Of a stretch of DNA of 59,519 nucleotides, positions 47,830 to 56,713 are shown in pieces (the stretch's first letter is position 1; each line of letters opens with the position of its first letter). The translations under genes were made by a program, and so were the position numbers. The stretch lies in contig WRIW01000008.1 in assembly GCA_009782505.1 (NCBI GenBank), forward strand, positions 1-59,519, given 5' to 3'. Origin of the DNA: Clostridiales bacterium. Lineage in GTDB: Bacteria; Bacillota; Peptococcia; DRI-13; UBA5745. The notes below the pieces were generated by a model. That model did no database searches, was not told the DNA's origin, and was given only the letters and a program-made list of their open reading frames with translations.

Positions 47830-47857
47830 TTGATTTTAATCATTGCTGTGGTATAGT
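47830..47857 (+). promoter_or_regulatory. Predicted promoter of the BrnT toxin-antitoxin pair
   Basis: TTGATT (47830-47835), a 16-bp spacer and TATAGT (47852-47857), in the region divergent from the surface-protein gene. Confidence 0.5.
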
Positions 47858-47902
47858 AGATTTATACGCGGGAGTATTGATAATCAGACACAAGGCGGAC
47901 TG

Positions 47903-48196
47903 ATGGTGAGCAATCTACTATTTAGCTGGGATGATAATAAAAACAACGCAAATATCCGAAAGCACGGTGTTTCTTTTGTTGAAGCGATGACGGTTTTTGA
48001 TGATGATAATGCGATGTATAAAGCTGATGTTGATCATTCGGCTCAAGAAGAACGGTTTATCATAATGGGGCTGAGTACAAATCTACGATTGCTGGTTGTA
48101 TGTCATTGCTATCGGGAAAGCAGTACAGTGATAAGGATATTTTCAGCGAGAAAAGCTACAAGAAGTGAAGCTAGCCAATATGGAGGCGGAATATGA
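47903..48196 (+). CDS. brnT: BrnT-family toxin
   Basis: A 97-residue protein with the BrnT pattern: FSWDDNKNNANIRKHGVSF at the N-terminus, VFDDDNA, a middle EERFIIMGLS and the closing VIRIFSARKATR. BrnT is a RelE-like ribonuclease toxin controlled by a DNA-binding antitoxin. ATG 47903 has AAGGCGG just upstream; the frame opens earlier at 47843, without an SD. The antitoxin-like gene overlaps its stop (ATGA). Base composition is more AT-rich than the neighbours, a hint of transfer. Confidence 0.88.
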   Translation: MVSNLLFSWDDNKNNANIRKHGVSFVEAMTVFDDDNAMYKADVDHSAQEERFIIMGLSTNLRLLVVCHCYRESSTVIRIFSARKATRSEASQYGGGI

Positions 48197-48369
48197 GAGA
48201 TAATTATGATTTTTCCGGCGCTACCAGAAATCCATTTGCTGGTAAATTCAAGGACGGCTATAATGTGATGATTCACTATAACTTTCAGGATGATAAACCC
48301 GAAGGGGATAAACAGGATAATTCGGATGACGAGGTTTTAGATGTTCAAGATGAACGATTACTAAAGTAA
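48193..48369 (+). CDS. Small antitoxin-like partner of BrnT
   Basis: A 58-residue protein starting MRDNYDFSGATRNPFAGKF, a motif seen in short antitoxins encoded after BrnT-like toxins. It continues NVMIHYNF and has a strongly acidic tail (DKQDNSDDEVLDVQDE). It is shorter than a typical BrnA (about 80-100 residues) and has no clear ribbon-helix-helix core, so it may bind the toxin without autoregulating. It overlaps the toxin stop by 4 bp. Confidence 0.72.
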   Translation: MRDNYDFSGATRNPFAGKFKDGYNVMIHYNFQDDKPEGDKQDNSDDEVLDVQDERLLK

Positions 48370-48465
48370 CATCGAAATGCATTGAGCTCCGCTTGTGCCG
48401 ACGAATATCCATAATCATTCATATGAAGGTGGGCGGCTATTGGGGATTATCCCCGATGGGCGCTC

Positions 48466-48879
48466 TTACTTTGCCTTGACGTCCTCGAAGCTTTCTACCG
48501 TGCAGCCCCGCGCCTTGATCGCCGCCTCTACCTTCTCCCGGCAATTGCTCTTTCCGCTGCCGGAGACCATCTTGACCGCTACGGGCTTGCCTTGCGGCAG
48601 GATGGCCAGCAGGGCGTGGGCGGCGGGGGGCGGGTTGCCCGCCCATATGGGGAACAATACCACCAGCCGCTCGTACTTGCCCGGATCCACAGCCGGCTCT
48701 TGTATGGGCCAGGCTTTCCCGCGCAAGGCGGCGAAGCAGCCGAGGGTGAAAGCCTTAAAGCCGCCCGGGCGCTTGACGTCCTGTACCTCGGCAAGGTCGG
48801 CGGATTCGGCGGCGGCGAGCTCCCTGGCGATAGCCCGGGTATGGCCGGAATACGAGTAGTACATAAACAGCGTCGTCAT
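48466..48879 (-). CDS. Flavodoxin-like protein
   Basis: A 137-residue protein with the N-terminal FMN phosphate loop YYSYSGHTRAIA (residues 7-18) and VVLFPIWAGNPPPAA as the second flavin-contact strand. Short flavodoxins of this type serve as electron carriers or as domains of NAD(P)H oxidoreductases. AAGGAGA is 7 bp before ATG 48879. It stands alone between the toxin-antitoxin pair and the binding-protein locus. I see nothing definite in 48880-49049. Confidence 0.85.
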   Translation of the reverse strand: MTTLFMYYSYSGHTRAIARELAAAESADLAEVQDVKRPGGFKAFTLGCFAALRGKAWPIQEPAVDPGKYERLVVLFPIWAGNPPPAAHALLAILPQGKPVAVKMVSGSGKSNCREKVEAAIKARGCTVESFEDVKAK

Positions 48880-49049
48880 AGGGTTCTCCTTATGCTTCGA
48901 TATCTGCTTAAAGCGGTAATACTTTCCTTATATATCAAGCATACCATAACCGCGCGGCCAGGACAACAATGCCGTTTAAAAATCGCCCCCGATATGATAT
49001 ATTTGATACTGTTCACGGGAGTGGGACCCTGCAACGTGGGAGGCGCGCC

Positions 49050-49154
49050 ATGAGTATTCTGCTTGATACCGACCCGGCCCGTATACGGACCGAATATATG
49101 ATCGAGGACGTCGGCGACAACATCAGCCGCTGCGCAAAGGGAAACCGGCTATGA
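49050..49154 (+). CDS. Short leader ORF (34 residues) before the binding-protein gene
   Basis: ATG 49050 has GGGAGG at good spacing and encodes MSILLDTDPARIRTEYMI and then a Cys-containing tail, ending at a TGA that overlaps the next start (49151). Translational coupling to the lipoprotein gene is plausible. I do not recognise the peptide, and it may only serve to load ribosomes. Confidence 0.45.
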   Translation: MSILLDTDPARIRTEYMIEDVGDNISRCAKGNRL

Positions 49155-50569
49155 AGAGGTATCTGCCCCTTGTGCCGTCAGTAACCCTGGCTGCGGTGTT
49201 GGCCGCGACGCTGGCTGTGGTCTTGGCGGTGGCCGCGGCCTCCTGCGGCAGATCCGAAGGGCCCTCGCCCGGCAGCCCGGTGACCCTGACCCTTTGGCAT
49301 ACCTATGTGGAGGATATGCGGGACTACTTCGACGAGCTGGTGAGCGAGTTCAACGCCACCGCCGGGGCGGAGCACGGCGTCACCATCAAGGTGACGTCAA
49401 TCACCGACGCCCAGGTCATCAACGAACGGCTGATCGCCGCGGCAAATAAGGACCCCGGCGCCCCGGAGCTGCCGGATATGGTAGTCGTGTATCCCCAGGT
49501 GGCGGGGGAGCTGGCGCGAAAGGGCGTCCTCCTTGACCTGGAGCGGTACTTCACCGTGGACGAGCTGGATACCTTCGTCCCCCAGTTCGTGGAGGAAGGC
49601 CGGCTGGGCGGCGGGCCGCTGTATCTGATGCCGATCACCAAGTCCTCCGAGGTCCTCTATGTGAACCGCACATTCTTTGACCGCTTCTCGGCGGCGACGG
49701 GCGTGGGGATAGACATGCTGTCCACATTCGAAGGCATAGCGGAAGCGGCTATGCTGTACTACGAGTGGACGGACGCCCTCACGCCGGACATCCCCGGCGA
49801 CGGCAAGGCGTTTTTCTACCCGGAAGCCTTATTCAACCAGGCGATGGTGGGCTTCCAGCAGCTTGGGGCGGATATCGCCGGCGAAGGCGCGCTCAACCTG
49901 CCCCAGCCGGTGTTTCAACGGATATGGGATTGCTACTATGCCCCCGCGGTCATGGGCGGCGTAGCCGTCTACAACGGTTGGGGCAACTATCTCGCCGTGA
50001 CCGGCGAAATCGTCTGCGCCACCGCGTCCTCGGCAGGCTCCACTTTTTATCCTTCCCGGGTCACGTATCCGGACAATACGAAGGAAGATGTAGAATTTGA
50101 CGTGCTGCCCTTCCCTGTCTTCGAAGGCGGGGAAAACGTGGTCTTCCAGCGGGGGGGCGGCGTCTGCGTGACCCTCTCCGAGCCGGCGAGAGAGTACGGG
50201 GCCTGCCTTTTCCTCAAGTGGTTTACCGAGGCGGAGCGGAACCTGCGCTTCTGTGTCAACGTCGGGTATATGCCCGTCCGGAAGTCTTCCTTCGCGGACA
50301 TACTGGCGGGGGACTACCCCGCGGTGGGCAACCCCGTGGCGGAAAAAGCGCTGCTGGCTACGGCGGATATGCAGGCGCGTTACCGCTTCTATGTACCGCC
50401 GGTATTCGAAGGCTTCGGCGCCCTGCAATCCCAGTACAACGAACGGCTCAGGCAAGCCGCCCAGGACGGCAGGGACGACTACCTCCGGCTGCTGGATACG
50501 ATGGAGCCGGCAGAAGCTTACGCGGAGGCTACTCAGGGCGCGCTGGAAGGATTCTTATCGCGGTTTTAG
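49151..50569 (+). CDS. Extracellular solute-binding lipoprotein (family 1, sugar type)
   Basis: A 472-residue protein: signal peptide with lipobox cysteine C32 (AVAAASCGRSE), then VTLTLWHTYVEDMRDYFDELVSEF, the usual start of family 1 binding proteins, PDMVVVYPQVAGEL and LPFPVFEGGENVVFQRGGGVCV. Such proteins bind sugars or oligosaccharides outside the membrane. No permease or ATPase genes follow. Instead the next gene is a membrane LuxR regulator, so it may deliver a ligand signal rather than feed a transporter (inference). Confidence 0.88.
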   Translation: MKRYLPLVPSVTLAAVLAATLAVVLAVAAASCGRSEGPSPGSPVTLTLWHTYVEDMRDYFDELVSEFNATAGAEHGVTIKVTSITDAQVINERLIAAANKDPGAPELPDMVVVYPQVAGELARKGVLLDLERYFTVDELDTFVPQFVEEGRLGGGPLYLMPITKSSEVLYVNRTFFDRFSAATGVGIDMLSTFEGIAEAAMLYYEWTDALTPDIPGDGKAFFYPEALFNQAMVGFQQLGADIAGEGALNLPQPVFQRIWDCYYAPAVMGGVAVYNGWGNYLAVTGEIVCATASSAGSTFYPSRVTYPDNTKEDVEFDVLPFPVFEGGENVVFQRGGGVCVTLSEPAREYGACLFLKWFTEAERNLRFCVNVGYMPVRKSSFADILAGDYPAVGNPVAEKALLATADMQARYRFYVPPVFEGFGALQSQYNERLRQAAQDGRDDYLRLLDTMEPAEAYAEATQGALEGFLSRF

Positions 50570-50643
50570 CCGGGGCGGCGCCTGAGCTTGAGCGCGGCGT
50601 CTGAGCCCGGGCCGCGCGAGGCGGCGCTAACCGGGGCGGCGCC

Positions 50644-52254
50644 TTGATCGGGGAAATGCAAAAAATGGAGAAAATCCCTTTTCTTAGAAAAGTATGGATA
50701 TCGATAAACGGATCGGCGGTAAATATGAGACGGCGGCTCCTGGTGTTTCTGCTGCTCCTCACCTTCATCATGCTGGCGGGCCTGGTCATTGTCATTTCCC
50801 TACTAGGCGTCTTCCCGGCAAACATCCCCGAGGCGGAAAAGCTCTTCAGCAATGAACTCGGGCATCTGTCCTCAAATATGATCAGGCAGTTTGGCGGCGC
50901 TTCGGTCCAGGCGGCGAGGATGTCCGAGAGGCTCGCGGCGGGCGTAACCGCTTTCATGAGGCGGGAAGGCATTTCTCCGGGCAGCCTGGCCGCTCATCCG
51001 GAGTATCTGGAGCCCTTGCTCAGGGAACAGCTCCCCATCCTGCTGTCCAGCCTGGATACCACCGAGTGCAGCGGCGTCTTTTTCGCCCTGGACGCCACGG
51101 TGAACCCCGATATACTGGGCGCGGGGGCTTCGAAAGCAGGGCTGTATATACGCAATATCGAGCCGAACATCGGCGGAATGGGGATCGAAGTACGGCATTT
51201 GCTGCGGGGGTCGCCTTCTCTGGCGGGGGACGGCAGCTTGAATCTGCAGGCGAAGTGGGATCTGGAGTTTGACGTCGAGGGCCAGTCGTATTGGCGGGCG
51301 CCCATCGCGGCCTATCGGTCAAACCCGGAGCTGCCCTTGTCCCGGCTGGTGTACTGGAGCTCCATGAGCCCGGTGCAAGGCCTGAATGAGGACGTGATGG
51401 TCTGCTCCATCCCCGTATTGGATAACGATGGCAATGTCATAGGCGTATGCGGCTTTGAGATCAGCGAAATGAACTTTATGCTGCGTTATGAGCCTGTGGT
51501 CAGCGGCTATCATCATACCGTATACCTCCTGACTGCCGCCCGGGGCGGATCCGCGGATCTGGCGGGGGCCCTGTACTCCGGGCATAACGCCGTGTATGGC
51601 GCATTTCCCGCCGAGGGAGAGATAAGCATCATCGAGAAGTCGGGAGGCTTATGCGCTTTCAGCCTGCCCGGCGGGGGCTCCTATGTGGGCAAATGCGAGA
51701 CGTTGCGCCTGTATCCGGAGGACTCGCCCTTCGCCGCCCAGGCTTATGTCGCCGCGCTGCTGGTCACCAAGGAGGACTTCGACGCGGGAAGGGCCGCGGA
51801 AAACCTGCGGCTGGGGCTTATCTTGTCCGTCCTGGCGGCGATGGGCATAGCGGCGTCGGTAGTCTTCTCCGGGCGCTACGCCCAGCCCATCACAGACAGG
51901 TTAGCCGCCGCCGCCGGGGGCGGCATACCGGAGAAGACAAATATCGTGGAGATCGACGCCCTCATCGACAGGATCAGGGAGCTGCACTCCAAGAGCAGCC
52001 CCCTCCCGGATAACCTCTTCGAGGACTTCATCGCCCGGGTCAAGACCCTTACCCCTACGGAGCTGAGCGTATTTCGCTACTACGCCCAGGATAAGACTGC
52101 CGAAGAGATCACGGATATCATGTTTGTCACGACCAATACGCTGAAGACCCACAACAGGCACATCTACGCGAAGTTGGGCGTGTCTTCCAGGGACGAGATC
52201 ATGCTCTATGTGGAGCTGATCAAGAGGAGCGGCTTGGAAGGGGAGATACTCTGA
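50644..52254 (+). CDS. Membrane-anchored LuxR-type regulator with extracytoplasmic sensor domain
   Basis: A 536-residue one-component regulator. A transmembrane helix (RRLLVFLLLLTFIMLAGLVI, about residues 30-55), a large extracytoplasmic region of Cache-like character (SLDTTECSGVFFALDATVNPD, SYWRAPIAAYR, VCSIPVLDNDGNVIGVCGFEIS), a second helix at about 390-410, and a cytosolic C-terminal LuxR/GerE helix-turn-helix at about 469-525 (LTPTELSVFRYYAQDKTAEEI, TTNTLKTHNRHIYAKLGV). A DNA-binding domain on a two-helix membrane sensor, with no kinase, means binding outside directly changes transcription. The start may be TTG 50644 or ATG 50656/50665. The neighbours suggest the binding protein upstream as partner and twin palindromes downstream as target. 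Confidence 0.83.
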   Translation: MIGEMQKMEKIPFLRKVWISINGSAVNMRRRLLVFLLLLTFIMLAGLVIVISLLGVFPANIPEAEKLFSNELGHLSSNMIRQFGGASVQAARMSERLAAGVTAFMRREGISPGSLAAHPEYLEPLLREQLPILLSSLDTTECSGVFFALDATVNPDILGAGASKAGLYIRNIEPNIGGMGIEVRHLLRGSPSLAGDGSLNLQAKWDLEFDVEGQSYWRAPIAAYRSNPELPLSRLVYWSSMSPVQGLNEDVMVCSIPVLDNDGNVIGVCGFEISEMNFMLRYEPVVSGYHHTVYLLTAARGGSADLAGALYSGHNAVYGAFPAEGEISIIEKSGGLCAFSLPGGGSYVGKCETLRLYPEDSPFAAQAYVAALLVTKEDFDAGRAAENLRLGLILSVLAAMGIAASVVFSGRYAQPITDRLAAAAGGGIPEKTNIVEIDALIDRIRELHSKSSPLPDNLFEDFIARVKTLTPTELSVFRYYAQDKTAEEITDIMFVTTNTLKTHNRHIYAKLGVSSRDEIMLYVELIKRSGLEGEIL

Positions 52255-52334
52255 TACGCCGCGCCGGTGACCCTATACAGCGCAGCCTTAGCCAGATCTT
52301 CGATGGGGCTCTGCCCCATGGCGGCGAAAGCCGT

Positions 52335-52378
52335 ATCACCCCGGGGGTGATTTGCGGAGATATCACCCGGCGAGTGAT
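52335..52378 (+). promoter_or_regulatory. Twin 17-bp palindromes, candidate LuxR-type operators
   Basis: ATCACCCCGGGGGTGAT (52335-52351) is a perfect palindrome around its central base. ATCACCCGGCGAGTGAT (52362-52378) is a variant with one mismatched pair. Their centres are 27 bp apart, and the second abuts the predicted -35, placing the centres near -43 and -70. Confidence 0.65.
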
Positions 52379-52406
52379 GGACAATGCCGCCGCCCCGGCA
52401 TAAAAT
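52378..52406 (+). promoter_or_regulatory. Predicted promoter of the zinc-ribbon gene
   Basis: TGGACA (52378-52383), a 17-bp spacer and TAAAAT (52401-52406). Both boxes deviate from consensus, which fits a promoter that needs an activator at the adjoining palindromes. Confidence 0.5.
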
Positions 52407-52455
52407 GACAAGCGTTGTAGTCTTTCACAGGAAAAACCAGAGAGGTTGTGTAACG

Positions 52456-52776
52456 ATGTTGAACCCTGTCACGCGAAAGGTAACCGACGAATCCAGCGGC
52501 GGGATATATCAGTTCACATTTTACTGCGATATCTGCGGCAGCCCCCGGCAGAGCGTAACCTACCAGTCCGACTCGGAGGGCGGCGAAGACCCCAATGTCA
52601 GGGAAATCGACCACAGGGACGCCTACGAGAGGGCGAACCGCGAAGCGTTGAGGTGGTTCAACCGTTGCCCCGTATGCCTCAGGCTCGTATGCGATGACTG
52701 CTTCCGCGTCCTGGACGAGGGGGACAAATGCAGGGAATGCGCGGGCGGGGAGGGCATTCCGCTGAGCAAATGGTGA
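52456..52776 (+). CDS. Zinc-ribbon protein
   Basis: A 106-residue protein with eight cysteines in four CxxC pairs: C24/C27 (CDIC), C71/C74 (CPVC), C79/C82 (CDDC) and C92/C95 (CREC), enough for two zinc sites. The stretch between C27 and C71 is charged and helical (REIDHRDAYERANREALRWF). ATG 52456 is preceded by GAGAGG; the frame opens at 52384 but runs through the promoter. I do not recognise the family. It may be a nucleic-acid- or protein-binding effector of the neighbouring LuxR regulator. Confidence 0.7.
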   Translation: MLNPVTRKVTDESSGGIYQFTFYCDICGSPRQSVTYQSDSEGGEDPNVREIDHRDAYERANREALRWFNRCPVCLRLVCDDCFRVLDEGDKCRECAGGEGIPLSKW

Positions 52777-52867
52777 TTTAATTTCAATCAATTTTATTTT
52801 TCCTGACTGCAAAGTTAAATAAATATGATATAATTCAACATATCATCATAAGGAGCGAGGTGTCGTT

Positions 52868-54070
52868 ATGAAATCAGCAACCGCCATCAGTTACGAACTG
52901 GACGATATCACTATCGCGACAAAGGAGTTAACGGCGCAGATCAGAGAAAAACTCAATATCGGCAAAAATACCGTCGCCATACTGCACGGGCAGCCCGACA
53001 TGGAGATCGGGGAGCTGTCCGCCGCCGTCAGCCGCGAACTCGGCTGCCATGTGATGGGGGGGACCGCCGCCGCAGGCGCCGTACTTACAAACGACGGGTA
53101 CCATGAGCTCGCCGTGGCGCTCCATGTGTTGTCCGACGATGATTGCCTCTTTGCGGCCTCGATCAGCGGTTCGATGGAGGACGACCCCACAAAGGCGATT
53201 ACAGAAACCTATCAGGAAGCGTACCGTAATCTGAAAGGGCAGGACGCGGGCGCCGAGCCGAAGATGGTCGTCTGCGTAGCGTCCATCGTAGGGAGCATAG
53301 CTTCCGACAATATCCTGGCGAAGGTCTCGGAGCTGTGCGGCAACCTGCCGGTATTCGGCTATATCGCCGGCGACGACTTTGAGTTCAGCAAGCAGCAGGT
53401 ATACCTGGACGGCGAATCCGGGGGCGACAGGATGGCCCTCATGCTTATCTCGGGCAATGTCCGACCTATATTCAAGACAGCGAACCTGGCCGGCGAGCAG
53501 GCCCTGGAGAAAAGGCTCGTCACGAAGGCCCATGACAATATCATCTGCGAGATCGAAGGGGCGCCGGCGTACGAATACATCAAAGTGTTCCCCTTCATCA
53601 ACGACGAGACCACGGTGTTGTTCAACTATCAGTTTTTCGTGGAAGTCCCCCACGACGAATTCAACGACGGCATCCCCGTGTCTCGGGCCCTTAGCTCATT
53701 CGACAAGGAAACCGGCGAAGTCACATGCTTCGCGAATGTCCCGGAGAATTCCTATATCGGGCTTCTTTACTGTACGGGAAACGACGTGGCGGCTACCAGC
53801 GAGACAGGCATCAAGGAGTTTCTCGAGCAGATGGGCGAAGCGGGGGGCGACTACGAGTATTCCACCGTATTCATTACTACATGTAGCCTGCGCAATATGT
53901 TTCTCGCGGACATGAAAGCCACGGAAGGGAACCTGATCAGGGAGCTCTTCCCGGCGGGGTTGTCCTTATCCGGGCTGTACGCCTTCGGCGAAATCGCGCC
54001 GACCAGCATCATCGACGACAAAGCGGTCAACCGCTTCCACAACGCCACGTTTACCATTTGCGCGTTTTGA
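52868..54070 (+). CDS. FIST-domain sensory protein
   Basis: A 400-residue protein with FIST_N (about 30-220: VMGGTAAAGAV, FGYIAGDDFEFSKQQVY) and FIST_C (about 225-390: ALSSFDKETGEVTCFANVPENSYIGLLYC). FIST domains are proposed small-ligand (amino-acid-like) sensors encoded beside signalling enzymes. Here a hybrid histidine kinase follows. AAGGAGCG lies before ATG 52868. TATAAT at 52829-52834 may be the -10, but no clear -35 is seen. Confidence 0.85.
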   Translation: MKSATAISYELDDITIATKELTAQIREKLNIGKNTVAILHGQPDMEIGELSAAVSRELGCHVMGGTAAAGAVLTNDGYHELAVALHVLSDDDCLFAASISGSMEDDPTKAITETYQEAYRNLKGQDAGAEPKMVVCVASIVGSIASDNILAKVSELCGNLPVFGYIAGDDFEFSKQQVYLDGESGGDRMALMLISGNVRPIFKTANLAGEQALEKRLVTKAHDNIICEIEGAPAYEYIKVFPFINDETTVLFNYQFFVEVPHDEFNDGIPVSRALSSFDKETGEVTCFANVPENSYIGLLYCTGNDVAATSETGIKEFLEQMGEAGGDYEYSTVFITTCSLRNMFLADMKATEGNLIRELFPAGLSLSGLYAFGEIAPTSIIDDKAVNRFHNATFTICAF

Positions 54071-54169
54071 GCCACGCCGCTCCACGACCGCCGCGCCGCC
54101 AAAGCGCCGCGACGGCGGCCGCGTACCGCGCGGGGCGCGGCATAGGCCGGATCTATCGGCGAAGGGAGG

Positions 54170-56713
54170 TTGCTTCCCATCGAGAATAATTTGGCGCAAG
54201 CCCGGGTATACCCGGATACCCCGGATACACAGGAAAGCCCGGAAAAGCAGGAGAGCCCGGAAAAGCAGGAAGAAAACCTCCGGCAAAGCTTGCAGAGCGA
54301 GCTAAACGCCCTGAAGCGTAAGTACACCAGGCTTCAGAAGGAAAATGAAAACGTCACGCACTTGTATAAGCAGGCGGCGGCGCTGCGGGATTTCAACGAA
54401 CGGGAAAAAGAAACCCAGATGCGCTACAACCGCATGCTCCAGGACAACAGCCCCGACGATATCTATCTGCTGGACCTGAAGCTGAATATACTGCTGTGTA
54501 CCTCATCCATCAAGAAAAGGCTGGGCCGGGATCTAAGCGACGAGCCTTTTCTGCCTATCATCCGGGATATGTTTGGGGATGAGTACACCTGCGAGATCGA
54601 AGGCGCGCTCTATGAGCTGCTGCTCAACTATGAAGACTCTTCAGCCGAGGAAAATATCTATGAGCTTCACGCCGAGACAAGCGGCGAGGAGAAATTATAC
54701 TACTCCATCACTATCTCCCCGGCTCTGGATCACAACGGGGAGGTCAACGGCATCGTCATACTCGCCCACGACAACACGGAGATGCACGAGGCGAACGTAA
54801 GGGCGGAAGCGGCGACGCAGGCGAAAAGCTCGTTCCTGGCAAATATGAGCCATGAGATACGCACCCCCATGAACGCGATCCTGGGCATCACGGAGATACA
54901 GCTCCAAAACGAATCCCTGGGCGGGGATGTGATGGAAGCCTTCGACAAGATTTACAACTCGGGCTATATGCTTCTGGGCATCATCAACGACATACTGGAT
55001 CTGTCGAAAATCGAGGCGGGCAAGCTGGAGCTCATCATCGGCAACTATGAGGTCGCCAGCCTGATCAACGATACCGTGCAGCTGAATATGACCCGCATCG
55101 GCAGCAAGCCGATCAAGTTTGAGCTGCGGGTGGATGAAAGCACGCCCCGGGCATTGATCGGGGACGAGCTCAGGGTAAAGCAGATATTAAATAACCTACT
55201 CTCCAACGCGTTCAAGTATACGGCGGAAGGCACGGTGGAGCTGTCGGTGTACCCGGAGAAGGGCAAGGCCCGCAGCGGCGGCGTGACGATCGTGTTCCGG
55301 GTCAGCGACACCGGCCAGGGGATGACGAAGGAGCAGGTCGGCGCGTTATTTGACGAATACTCACGTTTTAATCAGGAGGCCAACCGCTCTACGGAAGGCA
55401 CCGGCCTGGGCATGAATATCACCCAGCGGCTGATCCAAATGATGGACGGCGTCATCCAGGTGGAGAGCGAGCCGGGTAAAGGCTCCGTGTTTACCATCAG
55501 CATACCCCAGGGCGACGTAGGCTCGGGGGAGCTGGGCAAGGATCTGGCGGACAATCTGCAGCAGTTCCGCGTAAATAGCAGCGAGCACATCAAGCGGGTG
55601 CAGATAACCCGGGAGTACATGCCCTACGGGAGCGTGCTGATCGTAGACGACGTGGAGACGAATATCTACGTCGCCCGGGGCTTGCTGGCCCCCTACGGCC
55701 TGCAAATCGACTCGGCGGACAGCGGATACGCGGCCATCGCGAAGATCAAGAGCGGCAGCGTCTATGACGTAGTATTTATGGATCATATGATGCCGGAGAT
55801 GGACGGCATGGAAGCGACGAAAATCATACGGGATATGGGTTACGAGCAGCCTGTAGTCGCCCTGACAGCCAATGCCGTAGCCGGGCAGGCGGAGATATTC
55901 CTGGAGAGCGGTTTCGACGATTTCATCTCCAAGCCCATCGATATCCGCCAGCTTAATACCGTATTAAACAAGCTGGTGCGGGATAAGCAGCCGCCGGAAG
56001 TCCTGGAGGCGGCGCGGCTGGAAGCGGCGTGCCCGGAGGAAGGCGCGGAGACGGATGGGCCAAGCGCGGCGGATGGCGCCGGCAGCCCAGCCGCACATGG
56101 CGGTGCGGGCGGGGCGCCTGGCGGAGCAAGCGCCGTAGGCGCGGGGAAGCAGCCTGCCATCGACCCCAAGTTTGCCGAGATATTCGCCCGGGACGCCAGG
56201 AAAGCCATCGGCGTGCTGGACGGCGTGGGCGCGAAGGGCGGCGCTTACGAAGAAGAAGACGTCCGCATGTATGTGATCAACGTGCACGGGCTGAAGAGCG
56301 CCCTGGCAAATATCGGGCAGGCCGAGTTGTCCGCCGTCGCGCTAAAGCTTGAGCAGGCGGGGCGCGACAATGCCTATGACGTCATGTCCGCCGGGACGCC
56401 GGCCTTTCTGGAACGGCTGCGGGCCCTGGTGGAGGAGCTGGCCCCTGAGGCGGAGGAAAGCGTCGGCGCCGCCGCCGCGGAGATGTCGGCGGAAGAAGCC
56501 CGATACCTGGGGGAGCAGCTGCGCGAGGTCAGGGGCGCCTGCGAATCGTACAGCAATAAAGCCGCAAAGGCCTTAGTAGCGGAGCTGCGCGGCAAGACGT
56601 GGCCCCCGCCGGAGAAGAAGCTGCTGGAAGACATCGCCGAAGACTTGCTGCACAGCGACTTTGACGAGGTCGTAACCAAGATCGACAAGTATATGGAGGA
56701 TGCCCATGAATAA
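54170..56713 (+). CDS. Hybrid histidine kinase with receiver and HPt domains
   Basis: An 847-residue cytosolic kinase. The N-terminal stretch has a duplicated ESPEKQ motif and a coiled coil (to about residue 85), then a PAS-like domain (about 90-210), HisKA with H228 (MSHEIRTP), HATPase_c (about 320-445), a receiver with D538 (VFMDHMMPEMDG), an Ala/Gly linker and an HPt domain with H706 (NVHGLKSALANIG). All steps of an intramolecular phosphorelay are present, but no output domain. The start is uncertain: TTG 54170 touches the SD (GGGAGG), whereas an in-frame ATC at 54179 has ideal spacing. It probably receives its signal from the FIST protein. Confidence 0.88.
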   Translation: MLPIENNLAQARVYPDTPDTQESPEKQESPEKQEENLRQSLQSELNALKRKYTRLQKENENVTHLYKQAAALRDFNEREKETQMRYNRMLQDNSPDDIYLLDLKLNILLCTSSIKKRLGRDLSDEPFLPIIRDMFGDEYTCEIEGALYELLLNYEDSSAEENIYELHAETSGEEKLYYSITISPALDHNGEVNGIVILAHDNTEMHEANVRAEAATQAKSSFLANMSHEIRTPMNAILGITEIQLQNESLGGDVMEAFDKIYNSGYMLLGIINDILDLSKIEAGKLELIIGNYEVASLINDTVQLNMTRIGSKPIKFELRVDESTPRALIGDELRVKQILNNLLSNAFKYTAEGTVELSVYPEKGKARSGGVTIVFRVSDTGQGMTKEQVGALFDEYSRFNQEANRSTEGTGLGMNITQRLIQMMDGVIQVESEPGKGSVFTISIPQGDVGSGELGKDLADNLQQFRVNSSEHIKRVQITREYMPYGSVLIVDDVETNIYVARGLLAPYGLQIDSADSGYAAIAKIKSGSVYDVVFMDHMMPEMDGMEATKIIRDMGYEQPVVALTANAVAGQAEIFLESGFDDFISKPIDIRQLNTVLNKLVRDKQPPEVLEAARLEAACPEEGAETDGPSAADGAGSPAAHGGAGGAPGGASAVGAGKQPAIDPKFAEIFARDARKAIGVLDGVGAKGGAYEEEDVRMYVINVHGLKSALANIGQAELSAVALKLEQAGRDNAYDVMSAGTPAFLERLRALVEELAPEAEESVGAAAAEMSAEEARYLGEQLREVRGACESYSNKAAKALVAELRGKTWPPPEKKLLEDIAEDLLHSDFDEVVTKIDKYMEDAHE

